From positions 1-31,690 of the forward strand of contig DAHXOM010000283.1 of the NCBI GenBank assembly GCA_027364825.1: DNA of 31,690 nucleotides, written 5' to 3'. Origin of the DNA: a bacterium (lineage in GTDB: Bacteria > JAMCPX01). Both the position numbers and the translations under genes were made by a program. Positions 16,503 to 25,473 of the stretch are shown one piece after another. Positions within the stretch are counted from its first letter, which is position 1; each line of letters opens with the position of its first letter. Below the pieces are notes generated by a model, which saw only the letters and a program-made list of their open reading frames with translations, was not told the DNA's origin and did not search any database.

Positions 16503-17293
16503 GGCATACTGCTCTGGCTTATCTCCTGCTCGATTACTTTGATGGCCCTGTCGGGGTAATTCGTAAAAAATCCGTCTACGCCCTCTTTTATAACCATCCG
16601 TACCAGTTCATCGTTGTTGATTGTATAGACGTTCACCCTGAAACCGCTGTCATGGATCTCCCGTATGATGTTGCCGTCAACAGAGGCATACGATATATTT
16701 ATCGCCTCTGCAGCAAGCTCCTTCGCCGTATTTATATAAAAGGACAGTGTGCCCGCGCCGCCGGATATACCGGCCGGAGCCTCACCGGAAATCTGATCCG
16801 CGAGTACGGCAAGCCTTATGTCCTGCGAAAGCCTTCTCATCTGCCGTATGGCCCCGATATTGAATGAGGAAACAACGGCTTCTTTGATAAGGTTGTATTT
16901 TTGTATAAGCCCGTAAACGATCCTGCAGAGTGCCTGAATCCGATCGGGTTTATCATCATCGTTTTTTAGTTCTATGTTCATCAGGATCTTATGACTTATT
17001 GCAGATAGCAGCTCTTCAAGGAGAGGGATACCGACCGGTTTCCCGTCTATGGGATCTTTAAAATTGTACTTTTTTATTTCATCGGTCGTGAGCTCCGATA
17101 CAGGCGTATCGGCATTGAATAACCTCCCGAATGTAAAATCGTGGAACACGACAACGCCGCCGTCGGATGTAAGCTGGACATCAAACTCCACAGCGTCTGC
17201 CTTCATTTTTACGGCAAGCTCGAAAGAAGGAATGGTGTTCTCGATCTCATAGCCCGATGCGCCCCTGTGGGCGTACACAACAGGCCTTTTCAT
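16499..17293 (-). CDS. Glycerophosphodiester phosphodiesterase (GDPD family, cytoplasmic)
   Basis: 264 residues, TIM-barrel GDPD family. The family start AHRGASGYEIENT (8-20) gives catalytic H9 and R10 and the EN-T segment. EFDVQLTSDG (36-45) supplies metal ligand residues E36 and D38, followed by H51 in VFHD and NIELK further on. No signal peptide is present, so it resembles cytoplasmic UgpQ rather than periplasmic GlpQ. It cleaves glycerophosphodiesters to sn-glycerol 3-phosphate and an alcohol. It overlaps ftsY by 4 nt upstream and the Na/Pi cotransporter gene by 4 nt downstream, so all three are translationally coupled. Confidence 0.92.
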   Translation of the reverse strand: MKRPVVYAHRGASGYEIENTIPSFELAVKMKADAVEFDVQLTSDGGVVVFHDFTFGRLFNADTPVSELTTDEIKKYNFKDPIDGKPVGIPLLEELLSAISHKILMNIELKNDDDKPDRIQALCRIVYGLIQKYNLIKEAVVSSFNIGAIRQMRRLSQDIRLAVLADQISGEAPAGISGGAGTLSFYINTAKELAAEAINISYASVDGNIIREIHDSGFRVNVYTINNDELVRMVIKEGVDGFFTNYPDRAIKVIEQEISQSSMP

Positions 17294-18129
17294 TTGAACA
17301 ACTCCTCCACAAAGGTGCCCTTGTCGAATATCATAAAGTCATCCATGGACTCGCCGGTGCCGAGGGCTACGACCGGGATCCTGAGCTCGTCACAAATTGT
17401 AAAGATGATGCCGCCCTTTGCAGTTCCGTCGAGTTTTGTAATAATAATACCGTCAATCCCGATATTTTCATTGAAAAGCTTTGCCTGCTGGAATGAGTTT
17501 TTACCGATGGTGGCGTCTATGATCAGGTATGTGGCCATCCTGTCACCGGCCATCGCTTTGGTCATAACCGATTTGATCTTTTTAAGCTCATGCACGAGGT
17601 TTACATTGGTGTGGAGCCTGCCTGCGGTATCACCGATAACAACGTCCCTTGACCGGTGCTTGTATGCCGTGACCGCATCGTGTATCACGGATGCAGGATC
17701 GACCCCGGGCATTGCCTTTACGATATCCATGCCGACCCTCCCCGACAGTATGGCAAGCTGTTCTATGGCAGCAGCCCTGTACGTGTCCCCTGCCCCTGTA
17801 ATAACACTGTATCCATGATCAACGTACCATTTCCCGAGCTTTGCTATGGTCGTTGTTTTGCCGGAACCGTTAATGCCGATCATAAGGATACCGCACTTCG
17901 GCTCAATCAGCGGGGCGGAAACAAGGATTTGCTTCATCCTGTCTTTGAGAGCATCTACCGGCGTCCTGCCGGGCGTTTCCCTCCCACCGATCAATCTCTC
18001 GGCAATACTGAAACTCATATCAAGAGACAGCAGCTCATCGGTATAATGTTCCCTGTCGATGAGAGCCGTACCGGACTTGCCTGATAATGTCGTAAAAAGG
18101 GAAGATAATCTCGAAAAAAAGCCCTGCAT
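17290..18129 (-). CDS. ftsY: Signal recognition particle receptor FtsY
   Basis: 279 residues, essentially only the NG domains; the acidic A domain found in E. coli FtsY is absent. G1 is GINGSGKTTT (85-94), the insertion box has GDTYRAAAIEQL, G3 is DTAGRLH (167-173) and G4 is TKLD (231-234), followed by GTAKGG and ALGTGE. It receives ribosome-SRP complexes at the inner membrane for co-translational insertion. The usual DATTGQN stretch reads DATIGKN (205-211), a small departure. It lies 6 nt after the Roadblock gene and overlaps the GDPD gene by 4 nt. The identification is secure. Confidence 0.95.
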   Translation of the reverse strand: MQGFFSRLSSLFTTLSGKSGTALIDREHYTDELLSLDMSFSIAERLIGGRETPGRTPVDALKDRMKQILVSAPLIEPKCGILMIGINGSGKTTTIAKLGKWYVDHGYSVITGAGDTYRAAAIEQLAILSGRVGMDIVKAMPGVDPASVIHDAVTAYKHRSRDVVIGDTAGRLHTNVNLVHELKKIKSVMTKAMAGDRMATYLIIDATIGKNSFQQAKLFNENIGIDGIIITKLDGTAKGGIIFTICDELRIPVVALGTGESMDDFMIFDKGTFVEELFK

Positions 18130-18135
18130 GGGTAT

Positions 18136-18474
18136 TCAGATCGAGCCTTTTATGAAATTGATAAGTTCCTGGATCCTGAATTTATTGATAATCGCATGGT
18201 ATGGCGACCTGTACAGGACGAGCAAAAAATATTCTTTTGTCAGCCGGTACATCCCGAGGACATACGGCTCCATCGTGACAAACAGGGAACGGGGTTGTTC
18301 ATCGAAACCGTTGATCGTGTTAAACAATATGCTGAAATGCGCACCAATGACTTTCAACTCGTACTCCGCAACCGACCCGACAAAATCTATAGCCTCCCCT
18401 TCCGAATCCACAAATATAACCCCTTCAACCCCGCTCGAAAAGCTGACGAATTTTTGCAGGGCGTCCCGGTACAT
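18136..18474 (-). CDS. Small Roadblock/LC7-like protein
   Basis: 112 residues. The pattern is helix, two strands (VEGVIFVDSEGEAIDFVG), helix (ELKVIGAHFSILFNTING), strands (PRSLFVTME, YVLGMYRLTK, YFLLVLYR) and C-terminal helix, matching the Roadblock/LC7 fold. In bacteria such proteins (for example MglB) regulate Ras-like GTPases. It lies 1 nt after the smc stop and 6 nt before ftsY. The same operon carries a protein with a Ras-like domain that has lost its P-loop, a possible partner. The assignment rests on fold pattern only; it could be a Roadblock relative with another role. Confidence 0.6.
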   Translation of the reverse strand: MYRDALQKFVSFSSGVEGVIFVDSEGEAIDFVGSVAEYELKVIGAHFSILFNTINGFDEQPRSLFVTMEPYVLGMYRLTKEYFLLVLYRSPYHAIINKFRIQELINFIKGSI

Positions 18475-18475
18475 T

Positions 18476-21400
18476 CTATACGGCTTCTTTCTGTAGTTTC
18501 ACGGAAATGATCTTCGAAACCCCGGGTTCTTCCATGGTTATTCCATAGATAACATCGGCTATTTCTATTGTCCTCTTATTGTGTGTTATGAGCAGAAACT
18601 GGCTCTTCGTCGAAAGCTCTTTTATTACATTGTTGAGCTTCCCGACACTCGCGTCGTCGAGAGGTGCATCGATTTCATCAAGCAATGCAAAGGGGCTTGG
18701 TTTGACCATAAACACGGATATGAGCAGTGCTATGGCTGACAGGGCTTTTTCTCCTCCGGACAGCAGGTTTATGTTCTGTAACCTCTTTCCCAGGGGCTGG
18801 ATAACGATCTCCATACCGCTCTCGAGCAGGTCCTGTTCGTCCGTCAGGATGAGCTCCCCTTTCCCGCCGTCGAAAAGCTTCGGTATGACTTTCTTAAAAT
18901 TCTCGTTCACCATGTCGAAAATTTCCCTGAATAATTTTCTCGATTCCTTATTGATTGAATTGATAACCTTTTTAAGGTTGTCGATGGCCTGTTCAAGGTC
19001 CTGCTTATGTTTCTCATAAAATTCAACCCTCTTCTGCAGTTCTTCGTATTCGGCTATGGCGCCGACATTGACGTCACCCATTTTTGCTATTTTTTCTGAA
19101 AGTAAGGAAATCCTGTCCTTCCCTGCCTGGATATCGTCCTTTTCTACCGGCGCTCCATCATACTGTTCGAGTTCCACGCCGTATTTGTCCCGTGCCGTAT
19201 CCCTTGTATAATCGGTCTTCATGGTCAGCTGCGATACCTCTATGGCCAGGGAAGATTCTGCTGCTTTGATCGAGCTTATATCTTTTTCGAGCTGTTTTAT
19301 TTCCTGTTCTATGTCCGTATATTCCTTAAATTCCCTGTCATAAGAAGTCCTGGCGTCCACAATCGTATTCTGTCTCTGCTGAATATCCTGGTTCATCCCG
19401 GCAAGCTTTCCGGCTGCGGATATAGCATCCTGATCCATGGTTTCGAGCCTCTTGCTGTTGTTCGAAGCCTCCTGCTTCAACGATGCCAGTTTTCTGTTTA
19501 TATCCTCTTGCTCGGTCTTGATCCTCTTTACCTCGGCATACTTTGCATTGAGCCTCTCTTTAAACGCAGCCAGGTTAGCATTACTTTCGGATATAGAATC
19601 CTTTTTATGCTCCAGCACTGATTCAAGTTCTGCCAGCGTATTCCGCAGGCTGTCCGCAATATTTGCCTTTGCTCCTTTATCCTCTTCGTAGATCGCCTTC
19701 TTCTGTTTCAGATCGCTCACTTCTTCCAGAAGCTCGGAGGTGTTTACCTTGATTTCTTCCTCTTCCATATGGAGCGTCATCAGGGAACTCTCATAATTGT
19801 TCAGCTGGTCATCCAGACTCATGAGCTTTGCTTTTATGCTTGACTGCTGCTTCTCGATGTCCTGTCTCAGCCTTTCCTGCTCGGCAAGCTCAGAGCGGAA
19901 TCCGGCTATCCCGGCTGATAGTTTTGCCCTGTCATCCTCATAACGGCTGAGCGTACCGGTCATATCATCGAGTTCTCTTTTTAATCTCTCCAGCTCGCTC
20001 CTTCTGTCCAGTATGCCTCCTTTAATAGTTCCCTCCGAGCCGCCGGACACAATACCGGGTTTGACAACATCGCCCGACATGGTAACAGCGGTTGCACCCT
20101 GCCCGGCTACGTCATATGCCTCCGGCAGAGACGACACGATATAGACGTCATTGAACAGCACCTGGAACACGGGTAATACTTCGGTGTCCTTGACCTCAAT
20201 GATATCAAGCAGGGATATAAGCCCTTCCTTGCGACCGGTTTGTGCGGATTTGAAGTATGACTTTATTATAAAAACCGCCCTTCCTTTGTCCTGTTTCCGG
20301 AGCACATCAATCACACTGCCTGCTGTACCGTGATCCTGAACGACCATAGCCTGGACAATATCACCGAGTACCGCCTGAACTGCAAGTTCATATCCGGGTT
20401 TCACCTTGATATAATCGGCTACAACCTTGCTGATATTGAATTGTTCCGATTGTTTCATGACATACCGTGTGCCTTCGGAATAACCGTCCATGTTCTTTCT
20501 CAGGTCCTCCAGCGTACTATACCGGGAACGCACACCTTCGTGCATCTTTTTTGTTTGTTCTATACGATCCGCTAATTTTCCGGATTCTTCATCCAGCACC
20601 ATGGACTGTTTATTGAAAGATGCTGCCTTCTCTTCAAGGGCGGCAATTTGAGCGGCGTTTTCCTTTTCCTGTTTTTCAAGATCTGTCTTTTCGCCTTTCA
20701 GAGCGTTTATCTTCAGCTCAATCGCGGTCCTGTCATGCTGTATTTTTTCGAGCCGGTGTGTTATATTTTCGAAATCATGTTCCGCGGATATTATCTGGTT
20801 CTCCAGCTCCGTGATCTTTTTGATCCTGTTGAATTCGTTGTTCCTCTCTTCTTCTATCTTTTCCTTTATTGCATTGATCTGTTCTCCAAGATCATTTTTT
20901 TCCTGCTCATAGAGCTTCTGTGTTTCAACGATCGTATTCAGGCCTTTCTTCTCTTCCTCTAATTTTTCCTCCAGCACCTTGAGCTGCTCGCCGCAAGATG
21001 CCTGCCCTCTTTTGAGTTCTTCTTCATTGCTCTTTATCCGTTCGTTTTCCCGTTGAAGTGTTTCTTTTAGTTTTTTTGACGATTCGATCTTTTCCTGCAG
21101 CACCATTGCTTCTGAGGTTAACGCATTGATCCTGTTCTGCTTCTCGGATATATCGGCAGCCTGAGCATCCAGCCTTTCCTTGAACCTCTGGTGGTCCGTG
21201 TACCTCGCCGATGCCTGGGACATCACTTTTGCCAGATCGAATCTCGTACTCTCGAGGCGTCCTTTTTTGTCCTCAAGCTGGACAACAAAATCGGAAAACT
21301 CCGTTTTGAACAGGCCCAATTCGAGTGTCCTGTATTCATCTTTCAGCGTTTTATATTCCTGTGCCACTTTCACCTGCTTGTTGACCTGGTTCACCGACCG

Positions 21401-22006
21401 TTTGATCTCGGACAAAAGATCGGCAATACGCGCTATATTGGCCTTGGTCAATTCTATCTTATCGAGGGCGACCTTTTTCATGTTTTTATATTTCAGTATG
21501 CCGGCCGCGTCCTCTATGACATACCGCCGCATCTCCGGCTTGGCGTCTATGATCTCGCTTATCTGCCCCTGTTCTATGATTGAAAATGCCTTTGAGCTGA
21601 TGCTGATGTCCATGAGGAATTCCAGAATATCCTTCAGTCTCCTGGGGTCCTTATTCAGGTAATATTCGCTTTCTTCGCCCCGGTACATCCTCCTCGTGAC
21701 AGCCACCTCTGAAAAGGAATCATACGATGACGGAGTATTGGTCCCGTCGTTGGTGAAGGCAAGCGACACCTCGGCCATGCCGATAGATTTACGGTGTTCG
21801 GAGCCGTTGAAGATAAGATCGGACATCTGGTTTGCCCTGAGCTGTCTGGCACTCTGTTCGCCCATGCACCATTTTACAGCATCGACAATATTGCTTTTAC
21901 CGCTCCCGTTCGGACCGACGATGGCCACGATAGGATATTCAAAATTAAAGCTGACCGGTTCTACAAAGGTCTTAAATCCCTGTATCTCGAGTTTTTTTAA
22001 TTGTAT
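18476..22006 (-). CDS. smc: Chromosome segregation/condensation SMC ATPase (non-canonical ATA start?)
   Basis: 1176 residues if counted from the ATA codon at 22004-22006. The translation there, (I)QLKKLEIQGFKTF, matches the first residues of SMC proteins exactly, with Ile where Met belongs. Walker A GPNGSGKS is at 31-38. Two long coiled coils flank a hinge (about 525-690, with GIVSGGSEGT). The signature LSGGE is at 1082-1086 and Walker B FALLDEID near 1106-1113. All ATPase motifs are intact and the length is typical. The next start downstream is a GTG at 21928, which would remove the first 26 residues, including the first beta strand. An in-frame ATG at 22015 is blocked by TAA after one codon. 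The gene lies 14 nt after the TPR gene stop, in the long operon. Confidence 0.9.
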   Translation of the reverse strand: MQLKKLEIQGFKTFVEPVSFNFEYPIVAIVGPNGSGKSNIVDAVKWCMGEQSARQLRANQMSDLIFNGSEHRKSIGMAEVSLAFTNDGTNTPSSYDSFSEVAVTRRMYRGEESEYYLNKDPRRLKDILEFLMDISISSKAFSIIEQGQISEIIDAKPEMRRYVIEDAAGILKYKNMKKVALDKIELTKANIARIADLLSEIKRSVNQVNKQVKVAQEYKTLKDEYRTLELGLFKTEFSDFVVQLEDKKGRLESTRFDLAKVMSQASARYTDHQRFKERLDAQAADISEKQNRINALTSEAMVLQEKIESSKKLKETLQRENERIKSNEEELKRGQASCGEQLKVLEEKLEEEKKGLNTIVETQKLYEQEKNDLGEQINAIKEKIEEERNNEFNRIKKITELENQIISAEHDFENITHRLEKIQHDRTAIELKINALKGEKTDLEKQEKENAAQIAALEEKAASFNKQSMVLDEESGKLADRIEQTKKMHEGVRSRYSTLEDLRKNMDGYSEGTRYVMKQSEQFNISKVVADYIKVKPGYELAVQAVLGDIVQAMVVQDHGTAGSVIDVLRKQDKGRAVFIIKSYFKSAQTGRKEGLISLLDIIEVKDTEVLPVFQVLFNDVYIVSSLPEAYDVAGQGATAVTMSGDVVKPGIVSGGSEGTIKGGILDRRSELERLKRELDDMTGTLSRYEDDRAKLSAGIAGFRSELAEQERLRQDIEKQQSSIKAKLMSLDDQLNNYESSLMTLHMEEEEIKVNTSELLEEVSDLKQKKAIYEEDKGAKANIADSLRNTLAELESVLEHKKDSISESNANLAAFKERLNAKYAEVKRIKTEQEDINRKLASLKQEASNNSKRLETMDQDAISAAGKLAGMNQDIQQRQNTIVDARTSYDREFKEYTDIEQEIKQLEKDISSIKAAESSLAIEVSQLTMKTDYTRDTARDKYGVELEQYDGAPVEKDDIQAGKDRISLLSEKIAKMGDVNVGAIAEYEELQKRVEFYEKHKQDLEQAIDNLKKVINSINKESRKLFREIFDMVNENFKKVIPKLFDGGKGELILTDEQDLLESGMEIVIQPLGKRLQNINLLSGGEKALSAIALLISVFMVKPSPFALLDEIDAPLDDASVGKLNNVIKELSTKSQFLLITHNKRTIEIADVIYGITMEEPGVSKIISVKLQKEAV

Positions 22007-22020
22007 TTATATCATCCAAT

Positions 22021-25000
22021 CTACATTAAGTTCCTTAATTTATTTTTTGCTATAGTTTCCATATCGCTGGAAAGGCCGAGACTAATTGCCTTGAGGAGCG
22101 CTGCCTTTGCCTGTTCAGGCTCGTTCAGGTTCGATAACATGATGCCCTCTTTATAAAATGCAGCCGCCGGATTCTTGCTGAACTTAGCCGCATATTTATA
22201 CTCTGTCAATGCCTTTTCATACATACCGTTGGATTCGTAAACCGTTCCGAGTGCGTAATATGCATCCCCCTCATCCGGGGTAATCTGTATTGCCTTTTCA
22301 TAGTACTGCTGGGCCTTATTCATATCACCGTTTTGATAAGAAATATTGCCGAGTCCCACCATTGCCTCTGAATAACGGGGTGAAAGGTCAAGGGCTGTCA
22401 GAAATTCCTTTTTAGCGTCCTCTATTTTGCCGATGTAATTATAAGCGACGCCGAGCCTGTAATGAATCTCGGGATTTTTCGGCGCTATCTTTAGTGCCCT
22501 CTCAAGATAATCAATAGCCGAGTATGTTTCCTTGTTGTTGTAATAGTATTTGGACAGGGCAAGCATGTAGTCCGGGTTATCCGGTGCATACTTCATGGCG
22601 TTCTTTAAATCGTTGATAGCCGCAAGGTCATTTTTGCCTGCGATATTGATAAGCCCCCTCTGGAAATAAGCATCGGCCATGGTGCCGTCTATATTTACCG
22701 CCTTGGTATACTCGTTAATGGCAAATTGGATATTCCCCATGTCCCTGTACACATTACCCAGTGCATAATGATACACGGCATCCACGGGGTTTATCTTGAC
22801 AGCGCTCTCAAGGGAAGAGACCGCGGATGTAAATACCTTGCCTGCTATGTACACATTCGCCAGCTTGTAAAAAACCCTTGCCTCGTACGGCTTCATAGCT
22901 ATGGAAGAATTATATGCCTTGATTGAATCACTGAGTCTGTGCTCGCCAAAATAAATATCACCGAGCACTTCATAGGCGTACGGCAGGGTATTATCGATTG
23001 ACAGGGCTTTTAAAGCATACTTTTCCGCCTGCGTATGTTTTGATTCCTTTTCGAGCATGTCGGCCATGTATGCATTATTGTCCGCAGAAACAGGGGATAT
23101 GCTCATTGCCGTATTCAACTGCCGGATCGCATTGTCATAATCACCCTCCTTCCCCAGTACCACGGCATATTCTGTATGAAGAGGAGCGTAAGAAGGGAAT
23201 TTGGCCACGGCGCCGGATAGGATTGCGGCGGCGTTTTTATAGTCTTTTTTCTTTCTGAGGAGCCTTCCGTTCAGGGTCATAAATGCCGGGTTATCGGGGG
23301 ACTGGTGAACGGCCGTTTCAATCGTGCGTAAAGCGGTGTCCAGCTCTCCGTTCCCTTCCCGTGCAAGGGCCATCCCGTAGAGGACATCGGGATTGTTCTT
23401 TTCCAGCTTCAGACATTCATTATAATAGGAAACAGCAAGTACATATTTTTTATCGAGATAGTATGCCTGGGCAAGTTTCAGGTTACCCTCGAGCGTTGTA
23501 CTGTCGGCTGCTATCGCCGCCTTATACTGGTTCTCGGCCTCGTTCATATTGCCGCTCTTCAGGTATGCATCACCGAGGGCTATATATGTCTTCACGGACT
23601 TGTTGTTCTGCAGGGAATTTTTAAACGCTTCAATGGCAGGAGGATAATTGCTGGTCTTCATCTGCAACTTTCCTATGGTATAAAAGAGGTTTGCCTTGTC
23701 ATACGTGTCCATGGTATTGCCGGCTTTATTTAAAACAGCATTCAGATCGGCTATTGCCTGCGTTGTACCGGTAACACTGCTTGCCTGTATATCGGCCTTG
23801 AGTGTTACTGCGGATATATTGTAAGGATAACCGGCAAGTACGGTATCCAGGATATCGACAGCACGGGATGGTTCCTGCTGCCGATATATGCGCGCAAGCA
23901 GAAGCTTCGCCTTGACCATATCAGGTTCGAGTGAAGCCGCCTGTGTAAGGAGTGATGCTGCCTGGGTCATGGATTGACCCTGTTTAAAATCTATATATCC
24001 CCGGTAATATAACGCCTCGGGCAGGGAAGGAGACTTCTGTAACGCCGTGTCGATCTCCCGGGACGCCTGTTGATAATCATTGTTTGCTATGTTTATCATT
24101 GCTTCAGTCAGGTTGTACTGGGCATTATCCTTCAGCATTTCTTTCAGCCTTGCAAGGAACTTACCGCTGTTTTTCAGCTGATCCTGCAGATTATTCCGTT
24201 CTTTGAGCACGGCATAGTCCTTTGCTATACCGATATACGCCTGAACCAGATGGTGGTCCGCGGCAACAGCCTCCTCATAAAGGTTCAATGAACTCTCATA
24301 ACCGCTGATAGTACCATTTAAATACTGTTTATCCGCTTCACTGAGCAGCTGTTCTGCCCGCGCCTTTGCTTTGGCAGAAGCAGGGATTACACTATAACTC
24401 ACGAACGTTAATTTTTTGAAATCAGGATGTGCAGGGGTGTACTCGACAAGATAATAATAAACACCCATAAGGGCCGCAAGGACTATGACGATGCCTGCGG
24501 CCGATGCAAGAAGCAGTTTTGACAGGTGCTTTTTCTCAGCTACTGCCTTTTGCCGTGCTGCTGTATCTTGTGTTACCGGTAGGGATTCCGGTACGGCAAC
24601 GGTATGCTCATCCAGCAGAGAACTTTCATCCTCAGATGCCGATGGGACATTCTTTGACTGGACCTGCTTTGTATCCGCCAATTCCGGTATGTTTTCTTCC
24701 TCCATCGGTACGGTTTCCTCCGGCAGTACACCTCCTTCAGCGTTATCCCCGGCCTTTCCTGCGGGCGATTCTTCAAGCGAGGTTGACTCAAGCCAGCTGG
24801 TGTCGGCCTCACCTCTTCCTTTTGAACCTCCGCTTTGTTCCGGTGCTGTTGTACCTTCGCCTTTAATGTCGTCCATGGTGAATTCTTCGAAACCCTCTAT
24901 AACATCCCCTTCTTTATTAAGTTCTTCATTGGCCGGTGCCTTTTCGGTTGGTTTTGCAGCTGCTTCCGCCTTGCCGCCATCCAAGAAATCACTTTCAGGA

Positions 25001-25473
25001 ATGGTTTCCCCGGCATGAACATCTGCCGGCTGTTTTTCTTTATCCTGCTTCATTTCAAGAGAAGCAAAAATGTCCTCCAGGTCTGCTTTCCCTTCCCCGG
25101 ATTTCGTGCTGTCCGGAATTGTATTGTCCGGTGCTGTAGCGGCCGGTTCTGCGGGCTCAAGGGACTGTTCCTCATCTGCAGGGTTGTCCGCGGCTTTGTC
25201 CACAGAGCTGTCGATGGCACTGTCGAGAGCGTTATCGATGGCACTGTCGATGGTATTATCCGTATCGGTACCCTGCCCGCCTTGCGGAACAGCTTGTTCC
25301 TGATCATTCGGTAGTCCCTGCTCCTTGTCGTGCTCCCTGACATCCGCATCAGCCGGTAGTGCTACCTTATTCTCCTGTCCGCACTTCTTGCAGATAAATT
25401 TATAATCCTGATTTTTAAGCTGGGCCTCTGTAAACATGTACATGGTCTGACATTTTTCACACCTTAAAATCAT
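22021..25473 (-). CDS. Large membrane-anchored TPR protein with N-terminal MJ0042-type zinc finger
   Basis: 1150 residues. An N-terminal zinc ribbon (C5-x2-C8 and C28-x2-C31) of the MJ0042 type is followed by a long acidic, Ser/Glu/Asp-rich linker (about 41-315) that starts with tetrapeptide repeats (72-100). One membrane helix follows (about 319-342). A tail of about 800 residues is made of some twenty TPRs, for example repeats of the pattern AYFQRGLINIAGKNDLAAI. This predicts a cytoplasmic finger and linker and a periplasmic TPR superhelix, a scaffold for protein assembly. Similar MJ0042 fusions occur in deltaproteobacteria, sometimes linked to motility. Its ATG overlaps the PHP gene stop by 4 nt, and smc follows. 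Its exact role is unknown. Confidence 0.85.
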   Translation of the reverse strand: MILRCEKCQTMYMFTEAQLKNQDYKFICKKCGQENKVALPADADVREHDKEQGLPNDQEQAVPQGGQGTDTDNTIDSAIDNALDSAIDSSVDKAADNPADEEQSLEPAEPAATAPDNTIPDSTKSGEGKADLEDIFASLEMKQDKEKQPADVHAGETIPESDFLDGGKAEAAAKPTEKAPANEELNKEGDVIEGFEEFTMDDIKGEGTTAPEQSGGSKGRGEADTSWLESTSLEESPAGKAGDNAEGGVLPEETVPMEEENIPELADTKQVQSKNVPSASEDESSLLDEHTVAVPESLPVTQDTAARQKAVAEKKHLSKLLLASAAGIVIVLAALMGVYYYLVEYTPAHPDFKKLTFVSYSVIPASAKAKARAEQLLSEADKQYLNGTISGYESSLNLYEEAVAADHHLVQAYIGIAKDYAVLKERNNLQDQLKNSGKFLARLKEMLKDNAQYNLTEAMINIANNDYQQASREIDTALQKSPSLPEALYYRGYIDFKQGQSMTQAASLLTQAASLEPDMVKAKLLLARIYRQQEPSRAVDILDTVLAGYPYNISAVTLKADIQASSVTGTTQAIADLNAVLNKAGNTMDTYDKANLFYTIGKLQMKTSNYPPAIEAFKNSLQNNKSVKTYIALGDAYLKSGNMNEAENQYKAAIAADSTTLEGNLKLAQAYYLDKKYVLAVSYYNECLKLEKNNPDVLYGMALAREGNGELDTALRTIETAVHQSPDNPAFMTLNGRLLRKKKDYKNAAAILSGAVAKFPSYAPLHTEYAVVLGKEGDYDNAIRQLNTAMSISPVSADNNAYMADMLEKESKHTQAEKYALKALSIDNTLPYAYEVLGDIYFGEHRLSDSIKAYNSSIAMKPYEARVFYKLANVYIAGKVFTSAVSSLESAVKINPVDAVYHYALGNVYRDMGNIQFAINEYTKAVNIDGTMADAYFQRGLINIAGKNDLAAINDLKNAMKYAPDNPDYMLALSKYYYNNKETYSAIDYLERALKIAPKNPEIHYRLGVAYNYIGKIEDAKKEFLTALDLSPRYSEAMVGLGNISYQNGDMNKAQQYYEKAIQITPDEGDAYYALGTVYESNGMYEKALTEYKYAAKFSKNPAAAFYKEGIMLSNLNEPEQAKAALLKAISLGLSSDMETIAKNKLRNLM
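25177..25260 (-). repeat. 12-bp tandem repeat inside the TPR gene
   Basis: Seven consecutive imperfect 12-bp units encode the tetrapeptides DNTI, DSAI, DNAL, DSAI, DSSV, DKAA and DNPA in the cytoplasmic linker. The unit keeps the reading frame, so copy-number changes would only lengthen or shorten the linker. Confidence 0.75.

Noticed and set aside
17141..17818. 225-residue frame on the plus strand
   Set aside because: It lies antisense to ftsY and the glycerophosphodiesterase gene, both clearly real; its translation shows no domain.
18476..21928. smc starting at the GTG at 21928
   Set aside because: It would remove 26 residues that match the SMC N-terminus perfectly; the frame is open and conserved up to the ATA at 22006.
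24485..25018. 177-residue Ser/Pro-rich plus-strand frame
   Set aside because: Antisense to the acidic low-complexity linker of the TPR protein; its composition is a by-product of that linker.
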